From the NCBI GenBank assembly GCA_963971535.1, contig CAXASK010002048.1, positions 17,001 to 81,000 of the forward strand: a stretch of 64,000 bases of DNA. The letters run 5' to 3'. Of the stretch, positions 13,601-25,200 are shown in pieces; the first letter of the stretch is position 1; every line of letters starts with the position of its first letter. The notes beneath the pieces were generated by a model. The model saw nothing but the letters and a program-made list of their open reading frames with translations. It was not told where the DNA came from and made no database searches. The DNA comes from Notolepis coatsorum (taxonomy: Eukaryota; Chordata; Actinopteri; Aulopiformes; Paralepididae). Both the position numbers and the translations under genes were made by a program.

Positions 13601-16202
13601 TGGAAGAACCTTCACCTTCAGAGTCAGTCGGAGGACGTTCCAGGTGTTGGAAGAAGCTTCAGCTTCAGAGTCAGTCGGAGGGCGTTCCAGGTGTTGGAAG
13701 AACCTTCAGCCTCAGAGTCAGTCGGAGGACGTTCCAGGTGTTGGAAGAACCTTCAGCTTCAGAGTCAGTCGGAGGGCGTTCCAGGTGTCGGAAGAACCTT
13801 CAGCTTCAGAGTCAGTCGGAGGACATTCCAGGTGTTGGAAGAACCTTCAACTTCAAAGTCAGTCGGAGGGCGTTCCAGGTGTTGGAAGAACCTTCTGCCT
13901 CAGAGTCAGTCGGAGGGCGTTCCAGGTGTTGGAAGAACCTTCAGCTTCAGAGTCAGTCGGAGGGCGTTCCAGGTGTTGGAAGAGCCTTCTTCTGCCTCAG
14001 AGTCAGTCGGAGGGCGTTCCAGGTGTTGAAAGAACCTTCAACTTCAAAGTCAGTCGGAGGGCGTTCCAGGTGTTGGAAGAACCTTCTGCCTCAGAGTCAG
14101 TCGGAGGGCGTTCCAGGTGTTGGAAGAACCTTCAGCTTCAGAGTCAGTCGGAGGGCGTTCCAGGTGTTGGAAGAACCTTCTTCTGCCTCAGAGTCAGTCA
14201 GAGGGCGTTCCAGGTGTTGGAAGAACCTTCAGCTTCAGAGTCAGTCAGAGGGCGTTCCAGGTGTTGGAAGAAGATTCTGAGTCAGCTGGAGGGCGTTCCA
14301 GGTGTTGGAAGAACCTTCAGTTTCAGAGTCAGTCGGAGGACGTTCCAGGTGTTGGAAGAACCTTCAGCTTCAAAGTCAGTCGGAGGGCGTTCCAGGTGTT
14401 GGAAGAACCTTCAGCTTCAAAAGTCAGTCGGAGGACATTCCAGGTGTTGGAAGAACCTTCAACTTCAAAGTCAGTCGGAGGGCGTTCCAGGTGTTGGAAG
14501 AACCTTCTGCCTCAGAGTCAGTCGGAGGGCGTTCCAGGTGTTGGAAGAACCTTCAGCTTCAGAGTCAGTCGGAGGGCGTTCCAGGTGTTGGAAGAACCTT
14601 CTTCTGCCTCAGAGTCAGTCGGAGGGCGTTCCAGGTGTTGGAAGAACCTTCAGCTTCAGAGTCAGTCGGAGGACGTTCCAGGTGTTGGAAGAACATTCAG
14701 CTTCAAAGTCAGTCGGAGGGCGTTCCAGGTGTTGGAAGAACCTTCTGCCTCAGAGTCAGTCGGAGGGCGTTCCAGGTGTTGGAAGAACCTTCAGCTTCAA
14801 AGTCAGTCGGAGGGCGTTCCAGGTGTTGGAAGAACCTTCTGCCTCAGAGTCAGTCGGAGGGCGTTCCAGGTGTTGGAAGAAGCTTCAGAGTCAGCTGGAG
14901 GGCGTTCCAGGTGTTGGAATAACCTTCACAGTCAGTCGGAGGAAGTTCCAGGTGTTGGAAGAACCTTCAGCTTCAAAGTCAGTCGGAGGGCGTTACAGGT
15001 GTTGGAAGAACCTTCAGCTTCAGAGTCAGTCGGAGGACGTTCCAGGTGTCGGAAGAACCTTCAGTTTCAAAGTCAGTCGGAGGAAGTTCCAGGTGTTGGA
15101 AGAACCTTCAGCTTCAGAGTCAGTCGGAGGGCGTTCCAGGTGTTGGAAGAACCTTCAGCTTCAGAGTCAGTCGGAGGGCGTTCCAGGTGTTGGAAGAACC
15201 TTCACCTTCAGAGTCAGTCGGAGGACGTTCCAGGTGTTGGAAGAAGCTTCAGCTTCAGAGTCAGTCGGAGGGCGTTCCAGGTGTTGGAAGAACCTTCAGC
15301 CTCAGAGTCAGTCGGAGGGCGTTCCAGGTGTTGGAAGAACCTTCAGCTTCAGAGTCAGTCGGAGGGCGTTCCAGGTGTTGGAAGAACCTTCACCTTCAGA
15401 GTCAGTCGGAGGACGTTCCAGGTGTTGGAAGAACCTTCAGCTTCAGAGTCAGAGTCAGCTGGAGGGCGTTCCAGGTGTTGGAACAACCTTCAGCCTCAGA
15501 GTCAGTCAGAGGGCGTTCCAGGTGTTGGAAGAACCTTCAGCCTCAGAGTCAGCCGGAGGGCGTTCCAGGTGTTGGAAGAACCTTCAGAGTCAGCTGGAGG
15601 GCGTTCCAGGTGTTGGAAGAACATTCAGAGTCAGTCGGAGGACGTTCCAGGTGTTGGAAGAACCTTCAGCTTCAAAATCAGTCGGAGGGCGTTCCAGGTG
15701 TTGGAAGAACTTTCAGCTTCAAAGTCAGTCGGAGGGCTTTCCAGGTGTTGGAACAACCTTCAGCCTCAGAGTCCGTCAGAGGGCGTTCCAGGTGTTGGAA
15801 GAAACTTCAGCCTCAGAGTCAGCCGGAGGGCGTTCCAGGTGTTGGAAGAAGCTTCAGAGTCAGCTGGAGGGCGTTCCAGGTGTTGGAAGAACCTTCAGCT
15901 TCAGAGTCAGTCGGAGGACGTTCCAGGTGTTTGAAGAACCTTCAGCTTCAAAGTCAGTCGGAGGGCGTTACAGGTGTTGGAAGAACCTTCAGCTTCAGAT
16001 TCAGTCGGAGGACGTTCCAGGTGTTGGAAGAACCTTCAGCTTCAAAGTCAGTCGGAGGGCGTTCCAGGTGTTGGAAGAACCTTCAGCTTCAAAGTCAGTC
16101 GGAGGGCGTTCAAGGTGTTGGAAGAACCTTCAGCTTCAGAGTCAGTCGGAGGGCGTTCCAGGTGTTGGAAGAACCTTCAGCTTCAGAGTCAGTCGGAGGG
16201 CG

Positions 16203-17424
16203 TTCCAGGTGTTGGAAGAACCTTCAGCTTCAAAGTCAGTCGGTGGGCGTTCCAGGTGTTGGAAGAACCTTCAGCTTCAGAGTCAGTCGGAGGGTGTTCC
16301 AGGTGTTGGAAGAACCTTCAGCTTCAAAATCAGTCGGAGGGCGTTCCAGGTGTTGGAAGAACCTTCAGCTTCAGAGTCAGTCGGAGGGCGTTCCATGTGT
16401 TGGAAGAACCTTCAGCTTCAGAGTCAGTCGGAGGGCGTTCCAGGTGTTGGAAGAACCTTCACCTTCAGAGTCAGTCGGAGGATGTTCCAGGTGTTGGAAG
16501 AACCTTCAGCTTCAGAGTCAGTCGGAGGGCGTTCAAGGTGTTGGAAGAACCTTCAGCTTCAGAGTCAGTCAGAGGGCGTTCCAGGTGTTGGAAGAACCTT
16601 CAGCTTCAGAGTCAGTCGGAGGGCGTTCCAGGTGTTGGAAGAACCTTCACCTTCAGAGTCAGTCGGAGGGCGTTCCAGGTGTTGGAAGAACCTTCAGCCT
16701 CAGAGTCAGTCGGAGGACGTTCCAGGTGTTGGAAGAACCTTCAGCTTCAGAGTCAGTCGGAGGGCGTTCCAGGTGTTGGAAGAACCTTCAGCTTCAGAGT
16801 CAGTCGGAGGGCGTTCCAGGTGTTGGAAGAACCTTCAGCTTCAAAGTCAGTCGGTGGGCGTTCCAGGTGTTGGAAGAACCTTCAGCTTCAGAGTCAGTCG
16901 GAGGGTGTTCCAGGTGTTGGAAGAACCTTCAGCTTCAAAATCAGTCGGAGGGCGTTCCAGGTGTTGGAAGAACCTTCAGCTTCAGAGTCAGTCGGAGGGC
17001 GTTCCATGTGTTGGAAGAACCTTCAGCTTCAGAGTCAGTCGGAGGGCGTTCCAGGTGTTGGAAGAACCTTCACCTTCAGAGTCAGTCGGAGGATGTTCCA
17101 GGTGTTGGAAGAACCTTCAGCTTCAGAGTCAGTCGGAGGGCGTTCAAGGTGTTGGAAGAACCTTCAGCTTCAGAGTCAGTCAGAGGGCGTTCCAGGTGTT
17201 GGAAGAACCTTCAGCTTCAGAGTCAGTCGGAGGGCGTTCCAGGTGTTGGAAGAACCTTCACCTTCAGAGTCAGTCGGAGGGCGTTCCAGGTGTTGGAAGA
17301 ACCTTCAGCCTCAGAGTCAGTCGGAGGACGTTCCAGGTGTTGGAAGAACCTTCAGCTTCAGAGTCAGTCGGAGGGCGTTCCAGGTGTTGGAAGAACCTTC
17401 AGCTTCAGAGTCAGTCGGAGGACA
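16203..17424 (+). repeat. 611-bp (13-monomer) tandem duplication private to B2
   Basis: Two adjacent 611-bp copies, about 16,203-16,813 and 16,814-17,424. The marker GTCGGTGGGCG occurs at about 16,240 and again 611 bp later, while B1 has it only once (about 6,054). Both copies carry CCATGTGTTGG, GGATGTTCC and GTTCAAGG variants in the same order. 611 is exactly 13 x 47, so monomer phase is kept, as expected for unequal crossover or slippage in register. Edge positions are approximate because the flanks share sequence. Confidence 0.88.
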
Positions 17425-17611
17425 TTCCAGGTGTTGGAAGAACCTTCAACTTCAAAGTCAGTCGGAGGGCGTTCCAGGTGTTGGAAGAACCTTCTGCCTC
17501 AGAGTCAGTGGGAGGGCGTTCCAGGTGTTGGAAGAACCTTCAGCTTCAGAGTCAGTCGGAGGGCGTTCCAGGTGTTGGAAGAACCTTCTTCTGCCTCAGA
17601 GTCAGTCGGAG

Positions 17612-20600
17612 AGCGTTCCAGGTGTTGGAGGAACCTTCAGCTTCAGAGTCAGTCGGAGGACGTTCCAGGTGTTGGAAGAACATTCAGCTTCAAAGTCAGT
17701 CGGAGGGCGTTCCAGGTGTTGGAAGAACCTTCAGCTTCAGAGTCAGTTAGAGGGCGTTCCAGGTGTTGGAAGAACATTCACCTTCAGAGTCAGTCGGAGG
17801 GCGTTCCAGGTGTTGGAAGAACCTTCAGCTTCAGAGTCAGTCAGAGGGCGTTCCAGGTGTTGGAAGAACCTTCACCTTCAGAGTCAGTCGGAGGGCGTTC
17901 CAGGTGTTGCAAGAACCTTCAGCTTCAGAGTCAGTCGGAGGGCGTTTCAGGTGTCGGAAGAACCTTCAGCCTCAGAGTCAGTCGGAGGGCGTTCCAGGTG
18001 TTGGAAGAAGATTCTGAGTCAGCTGGAGGGCGTTCCAGGTGTTGGAAGAACCTTCAGTTTCAGAGTCAGTCGGAGGACGTTCCAGGTGTTGGAAGAACCT
18101 TCAGCTTCAAAGTCAGTCGGAGGGCGTTCCAGGTGTTGGAAGAACCTTCAGCTTCAGAGTCAGTCGGAGGGCGTTCCAGGTGTTGGAAGAACCTTCTTCT
18201 GCCTCAGAGTCAGTCGGAGGGCGTTCCAGGTGTTGGAAGAACCTTCAGCTTCAGAGTCAGTCGGAGGACGTTCCAGGTGTTGGAAGAACATTCAGCTTCA
18301 AAGTCAGTCGGAGGGCGTTCCAGGTGTTGGAAGAACCTTCTGCCTCAGAGTCAGTCGGAGGGCGTTCCAGGTGTTGGAAGAATCTTCAGCTTCAAAGTCA
18401 GTCGGAGGGCGTTCCAGGTGTTGGAAGAACCTTCTGCCTCAGAGTCAGTCGGAGGGCGTTCCAGGTGTTGGAAGAAGCTTCAGAGTCAGCTGGAGGGCGT
18501 TCCAGGTGTTGGAAGAACCTTCACAGTCAGTCGGAGGATGTTCCAGGTGTTGGAAGAACCTTAAGCTTCAAAGTCAGTCCGAGGGCGTTACAGGTGTTGG
18601 AAGAACCTTCAGCTTCAGAGTCAGTCGGAGGACGTTCCAGGTGTCGGAAGAACCTTCAGCTTCAAAGTCAGTCGGAGGGCGTTCCAGGTGTTGGAAGAAC
18701 CTTCAGCTTCAAAGTCAGTCGGAGGGCGTTCCAGGTGTTGGAAGAACCTTCAGCTTCAGAGTCAGTCGGAGGACGTTCCAGGTGTTGGAAGAACCTTCAG
18801 CTTCAGAGTCAGTCGGAGGACGTTCCAGGTGTTGGAAGAACCTTCAGCTTCAGAGTCAGTCGGAGGGCGTTCCAGGTGTTGGAAGAACCTTCAGCCTCAG
18901 AGTCAGTCGGAGGGCGTTCCAGGTGTTGGAAGAACCTTCAGCTTCAGAGTCAGTCGGAGGGCGTTCCAGGTGTTGGAAGAACCTTCACCTTCAGAGTCAG
19001 TCGGAGGACGTTCCAGGTGTTGGAAGAAGCTTCAGCTTCAGAGTCAGTCGGAGGGCGTTCCAGGTGTTGGAAGAACCTTCAGCCTCAGAGTCAGTCGGAG
19101 GGCGTTCCAGGTGTTGGAAGAATCTTCAGCTTCAAAGTCAGTCGGAGGGCGTTCCAGGTGTTGGAAGAACCTTCTGCCTCAGAGTCAGTCGGAGGGCGTT
19201 CCAGGTGTTGGAAGAAGCTTCAGAGTCAGCTGGAGGGCGTTCCAGGTGTTGGAAGAACCTTCACAGTCAGTCGGAGGATGTTCCAGGTGTTGGAAGAACC
19301 TTCAGCTTCAAAGTCAGTCGGAGGGCGTTACAGGTGTTGGAAGAACCTTCAGCTTCAGAGTCAGTCGGAGGACGTTCCAGGTGTCGGAAGAACCTTCAGC
19401 TTCAAAGTCAGTCGGAGGACGTTCCAGGTGTTGGAAGAACCTTCAGCTTCAGAGTCAGTCGGAGGACGTTCCAGGTGTTGGAAGAACATTCAGCTTCAAA
19501 GTCAGTCGGAGGGCGTTCCAGGTGTTGGAGGAACCTTCAGCTTCAGAGTCAGTCGGAGGACGTTCCAGGTGTTGGAAGAACATTCAGCTTCAAAGTCAGT
19601 CGGAGGGCGTTCCAGGTGTTGGAAGAACCTTCAGCTTCAGAGTCAGTTAGAGGGCGTTCCAGGTGTTGGAAGAACCTTCACCTTCAGAGTCAGTCGGAGG
19701 GCGTTCCAGGTGTTGGAAGAACCTTCAGCTTCAGAGTCAGTCAGAGGGCGTTCCAGGTGTTGGAAGAACCTTCACCTTCAGAGTCAGTCGGAGGGCGTTC
19801 CAGGTGTTGCAAGAACCTTCAGCCTCAGAGTCAGTCGGAGGGCGTTTCAGGTGTCGGAAGAACCTTCAGCCTCAGAGTCAGTCGGAGGGCGTTCCAGGTG
19901 TTGGAAGAAGATTCTGAGTCAGATGGAGGGCGTTCCAGGTGTTGGAAGAACCTTCAGTTTCAGAGTCAGTCGGAGGACGTTCCAGGTGTTGGAAGAACCT
20001 TCAGTTTCAGAGTCAGTCGGAGGACGTTCCAGGTGTTGGAAGAACCTTCAGCTTCAAAGTCAGTCGGAGGGCGTTCCAGGTGTTGGAAGAACCTTCAGCT
20101 TCAGAGTCAGTCGGAGGGCGTTCCAGGTGTTGGAAGAACCTTCTTCTGCCTCAGAGTCAGTCGGAGGGCGTTCCAGGTGTTGGAAGAACCTTCAGCTTCA
20201 GAGTCAGTCGGAGGACGTTCCAGGTGTTGGAAGAACATTCAGCTTCAAAGTCAGTCGGAGGGCGTTCCAGGTGTTGGAAGAACCTTCTGCCTCAGAGTCA
20301 GTCGGAGGGCGTTCCAGGTGTTGGAAGAATCTTCAGCTTCAAAGTCAGTCGGAGGGCGTTCCAGGTGTTGGAAGAACCTTCTGCCTCAGAGTCAGTCGGA
20401 GGGCGTTCCAGGTGTTGGAAGAAGCTTCAGAGTCAGCTGGAGGGCGTTCCAGGTGTTGGAAGAACCTTCACAGTCAGTCGGAGGATGTTCCAGGTGTTGG
20501 AAGAACCTTAAGCTTCAAAGTCAGTCGGAGGGCGTTACAGGTGTTGGAAGAACCTTCAGCTTCAGAGTCAGTCGGAGGACGTTCCAGGTGTCGGAAGAAC

Positions 20601-21440
20601 CTTCAGCTTCAAAGTCAGTCGGAGGGCGTTCCAGGTGTTGGAAGAACCTTCAGCTTCAAAGTCAGTCGGAGGGCGTTCCAGGTGTTGGAAGAACCTTCAG
20701 CTTCAGAGTCAGTCGGAGGACGTTCCAGGTGTTGGAAGAACCTTCAGCTTCAGAGTCAGTCGGAGAACGTTCCAGGTGTTGGAAGAACCTTCAGCTTCAG
20801 AGTCAGTCGGAGGGCGTTCCAGGTGTTGGAAGAACCTTCAGCCTCAGAGTCAGTCGGAGGGCGTTCCAGGTGTTGGAAGAACCTTCAGCTTCAGAGTCAG
20901 TCGGAGGGCGTTCCAGGTGTTGGAAGAACCTTCACCTTCAGAGTCAGTCGGAGGACGTTCCAGGTGTTGGAAGAAGCTTCAGCTTCAGAGTCAGTCGGAG
21001 GGCGTTCCAGGTGTTGGAAGAACCTTCAGCCTCAGAGTCAGTCGGAGGGCGTTCCAGGTGTTGGAAGAATCTTCAGCTTCAAAGTCAGTCGGAGGGCGTT
21101 CCAGGTGTTGGAAGAACCTTCTGCCTCAGAGTCAGTCGGAGGGCGTTCCAGGTGTTGGAAGAAGCTTCAGAGTCAGCTGGAGGGCGTTCCAGGTGTTGGA
21201 AGAACCTTCACAGTCAGTCGGAGGATGTTCCAGGTGTTGGAAGAACCTTCAGCTTCAAAGTCAGTCGGAGGGCGTTACAGGTGTTGGAAGAACCTTCAGC
21301 TTCAGAGTCAGTCGGAGGACGTTCCAGGTGTCGGAAGAACCTTCAGCTTCAAAGTCAGTCGGAGGACGTTCCAGGTGTTGGAAGAACCTTCAGCTTCAGA
21401 GTCAGTCGGAGGACGTTCCAGGTGTTGGAAGAACCTTCAG
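17612..21440 (+). repeat. Nested 1.9-kb tandem duplication inside B2
   Basis: This is the B2 counterpart (+10,797) of the nested pair in B1. The CAGTTAGAGGG marker sits near 17,745 and 19,645, again 1,900 bp apart, with the same one-monomer insertion in the second unit. Shared internal architecture dates the 1.9-kb event before the 10.2-kb event. Confidence 0.85.
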
Positions 21441-22265
21441 CTTCAAAATCAGTCAGAGGGCGTTCCAGGTGTTGGAAGAACCTTCAGCTTCAAAGTCAGT
21501 CGGAGGGCGTTCCAGGTGTTGGAAGAACCTTCAGCTTCAAAGTCAGTCGGAGGGCGTTCCAGGTGTTGGAAGAACCTTCAGCTTCAGAGTCAGTCAGAGG
21601 ACGTTCCAGGTGTTGGAAGAACCTTCAGCTTCAGAGTCAGTCGGAGGACGTTCCAGGTGTTGGAAGAACCTTCAGCTTCAGAGTCAGTCGGAGGGCGTTC
21701 CAGGTGTTGGAAGAACCTTCAGCCTCAGAGTCAGTCGGAGGGCGTTCCAGGTGTTGGAAGAACCTTCAGCTTCAGAGTCAGTCGGAGGGCGTTCCAGGTG
21801 TTGGAAGAACCTTCACCTTCAGAGTCAGTCGGAGGACGTTCCAGGTGTTGGAAGAAGCTTCAGCTTCAGAGTCAGTCGGAGGGCGTTCCAGGTGTTGGAA
21901 GAACCTTCAGCCTCAGAGTCAGTCGGAGGGCGTTCCAGGTGTTGGAAGAACCTTCAGCTTCAGAGTCAGTCGGAGGGCGTTCCAGGTGTTGGAAGAACCT
22001 TCACCTTCAGAGTCAGTCGGAGGACGTTCCAGGTGTTGGAAGAACCTTCAGCTTCAGAGTCAGAGTCAGCTGGAGGGCGTTCCAGGTGTTGGAACAACCT
22101 TCAGCCTCAGAGTCAGTCAGAGGGCGTTCCAGGTGTTGGAAGAACCTTCAGCCTCAGAGTCAGCCGGAGGGCGTTCCAGGTGTTGGAAGAACCTTCAGAG
22201 TCAGCTGGAGGGCGTTCCAGGTGTTGGAAGAACATTCAGAGTCAGTCGGATGACGTTCCAGGTGT

Positions 22266-25200
22266 TTGAAGAACCTTCAGATTCAAAGTCAGTCGGAGGG
22301 CGTTCCAGGTGTTGGAAGAACCTTCAGAGTCAGTCGGAGGACGTTCCAGGTGTCGGAAGAACCTTCAGCCTCAGAGTCAGTCGGAGGGCGTTCCAGGTGT
22401 TGGAAGAAGATTCTGAGTCAGCTGGAGGGCGTTCCAGGTGTTGGAAGAACCTTCAGTTTCAGAGTCAGTCGGAGGACGTTCCAGGTGTTGGAAGAACCTT
22501 CAGCTTCAAAGTCAGTCGGAGGGCGTTCCAGGTGTTGGAAGAACCTTCAGCTTCAGAGTCAGTCGGAGGGCGTTCCAGGTGTTGGAAGAACCTTCTTCTG
22601 CCTCAGAGTCAGTCGGAGGGCGTTCCAGGTGTTGGAAGAACCTTCAGCTTCAGAGTCAGTCGGAGGACGTTCCAGGTGTTGGAAGAACATTCAGCTTCAA
22701 AGTCAGTCGGAGGGCGTTCCAGGTGTTGGAAGAACCTTCTGCCTCAGAGTCAGTCGGAGGGCGTTCCAGGTGTTGGAAGAATCTTCAGCTTCAAAGTCAG
22801 TCGGAGGGCGTTCCAGGTGTTGGAAGAACCTTCTGCCTCAGAGTCAGTCGGAGGGCGTTCCAGGTGTTGGAAGAAGCTTCAGAGTCAGCTGGAGGGCGTT
22901 CCAGGTGTTGGAAGAACCTTCACAGTCAGTCGGAGGATGTTCCAGGTGTTGGAAGAACCTTCAGCTTCAAAGTCAGTCGGAGGGCGTTACAGGTGTTGGA
23001 AGAGCCTTCAGCTTCAGAGTCAGTCGGAGGACGTTCCAGGTGTCGGAAGAACCTTCAGCTTCAAAGTCAGTCGGAGGACGTTCCAGGTGTTGGAAGAACC
23101 TTCAGCTTCAGAGTCAGTCGGAGGACGTTCCAGGTGTTGGAAGAACCTTCAGCTTCAAAATCAGTCAGAGGGCGTTCCAGGTGTTGGAAGAACCTTCAGC
23201 TTCAAAGTCAGTCGGAGGGCGTTCCAGGTGTTGGAAGAACCTTCAGCTTCAAAGTCAGTCGGAGGGCGTTCCAGGTGTTGGAAGAACCTTCAGCCTCAGA
23301 GTCAGTCGGAGGGCGTTCCAGGTGTTGGAAGAACCTTCAGCTTCAGAGTCAGTCGGAGGGCGTTCCAGGTGTTGGAAGAACCTTCACCTTCAGAGTCAGT
23401 CGGAGGACGTTCCAGGTGTTGGAAGAAGCTTCAGCTTCAGAGTCAGTCGGAGGGCGTTCCAGGTGTTGGAAGAACCTTCAGCCTCAGAGTCAGTCGGAGG
23501 GCGTTCCAGGTGTTGGAAGAACCTTCAGCTTCAGAGTCAGTCGGAGGGCGTTCCAGGTGTTGGAAGAACCTTCACCTTCAGAGTCAGTCGGAGGACGTTC
23601 CAGGTGTTGGAAGAACCTTCAGCTTCAGAGTCAGAGTCAGCTGGAGGGCGTTCCAGGTGTTGGAACAACCTTCAGCCTCAGAGTCAGTCAGAGGGCGTTC
23701 CAGGTGTTGGAAGAACCTTCAGCCTCAGAGTCAGCCGGAGGGCGTTCCAGGTGTTGGAAGAACCTTCAGAGTCAGCTGGAGGGCGTTCCAGGTGTTGGAA
23801 GAACATTCAGAGTCAGTCGGATGACGTTCCAGGTGTTTGAAGAACCTTCAGATTCAAAGTCAGTCGGAGGGCGTTCCAGGTGTTGGAAGAACCTTCAGAG
23901 TCAGTCGGAGGACGTTCCAGGTGTCGGAAAACCTTCAGCCTCAGAGTCAGTCGGAGGGCGTTCCAGGTGTTGGAAGAAGATTCTGAGTCAGCTGGAGGGC
24001 GTTCCAGGTGTTGGAAGAACCTTCAGTTTCAGAGTCAGTCGGAGGACGTTCCAGGTGTTGGAAGAACCTTCAGCTTCAAAGTCAGTCGGAGGGCGTTCCA
24101 GGTGTTGGAAGAACCTTCAGCTTCAGAGTCAGTCGGAGGGCGTTCCAGGTGTTGGAAGAACCTTCTTCTGCCTCAGAGTCAGTCGGAGGGCGTTCCAGGT
24201 GTTGGAAGAACCTTCAGCTTCAGAGTCAGTCGGAGGACGTTCCAGGTGTTGGAAGAACATTCAGCTACAAAGTCAGTCGGAGGGCGTTCCAGGTGTTGGA
24301 AGAACCTTCTGCCTCAGAGTCAGTCGGAGGGCGTTCCAGGTGTTGGAAGAACCTTCAGCTTCAGAGTCAGAGTCAGCTGGAGGGCGTTCCAGGTGTTGGA
24401 ACAACCTTCAGCCTCAGAGTCAGTCAGAGGGCGTTCCAGGTGTTGGAAGAACCTTCAGCCTCAGAGTCAGCCGGAGGGCGTTCCAGGTGTTGGAAGAACC
24501 TTCAGAGTCAGCTGGAGGGCGTTCCAGGTGTTGGAAGAACATTCAGAGTCAGTCGGATGACGTTCCAGGTGTTTGAAGAACCTTCAGATTCATAGTCAGT
24601 CGGAGGGCGTTCCAGGTGTTGGAAGAACCTTCAGAGTCAGTCGGAGGACGTTCCAGGTGTCGGAAGAACCTTCAGCCTCAGAGTCAGTCGGAGGGCGTTC
24701 CAGGTGTTGGAAGAAGATTCTGAGTCAGCTGGAGGGCGTTCCAGGTGTTGGAAGAACCTTCAGTTTCAGAGTCAGTCGGAGGACGTTCCAGGTGTTGGAA
24801 GAACCTTCAGCTACAAAGTCAGTCGGAGGGCGTTCCAGGTGTTGGAAGAACCTTCTGCCTCAGAGTCAGTCGGAGGGCGTTCCAGGTGTTGGAAGAACCT
24901 TCAGCTTCAGAGTCAGAGTCAGCTGGAGGGCGTTCCAGGTGTTGGAACAACCTTCAGCCTCAGAGTCAGTCAGAGGGCGTTCCAGGTGTTGGAAGAACCT
25001 TCAGCCTCAGAGTCAGCCGGAGGGCGTTCCAGGTGTTGGAAGAACCTTCAGAGTCAGCTGGAGGGCGTTCCAGGTGTTGGAAGAACATTCAGAGTCAGTC
25101 GGATGACGTTCCAGGTGTTTGAAGAACCTTCAGATTCATAGTCAGTCGGAGGGCGTTCCAGGTGTTGGAAGAACCTTCAGAGTCAGTCGGAGGACGTTCC

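Larger units (their letters stand above)
12376..23172 (+). repeat. 10.8-kb higher-order unit, copy B2
   Basis: This is the second, directly adjacent copy of the B unit. It is 612 bp longer than B1: 611 bp come from an internal 13-monomer tandem duplication near 16.2-17.4 kb, and one base from a short monomer that only B1 has. Elsewhere B1 and B2 appear almost identical. One B2-specific change is GAACATTCACC near 17,772, where B1 has GAACCTTCACC near 6,975. Such near-identity over 10 kb, against many differences between neighbouring monomers, points to a young duplication. Similarity to B1 stops near 23,172, where B1 itself ends. Confidence 0.9.
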
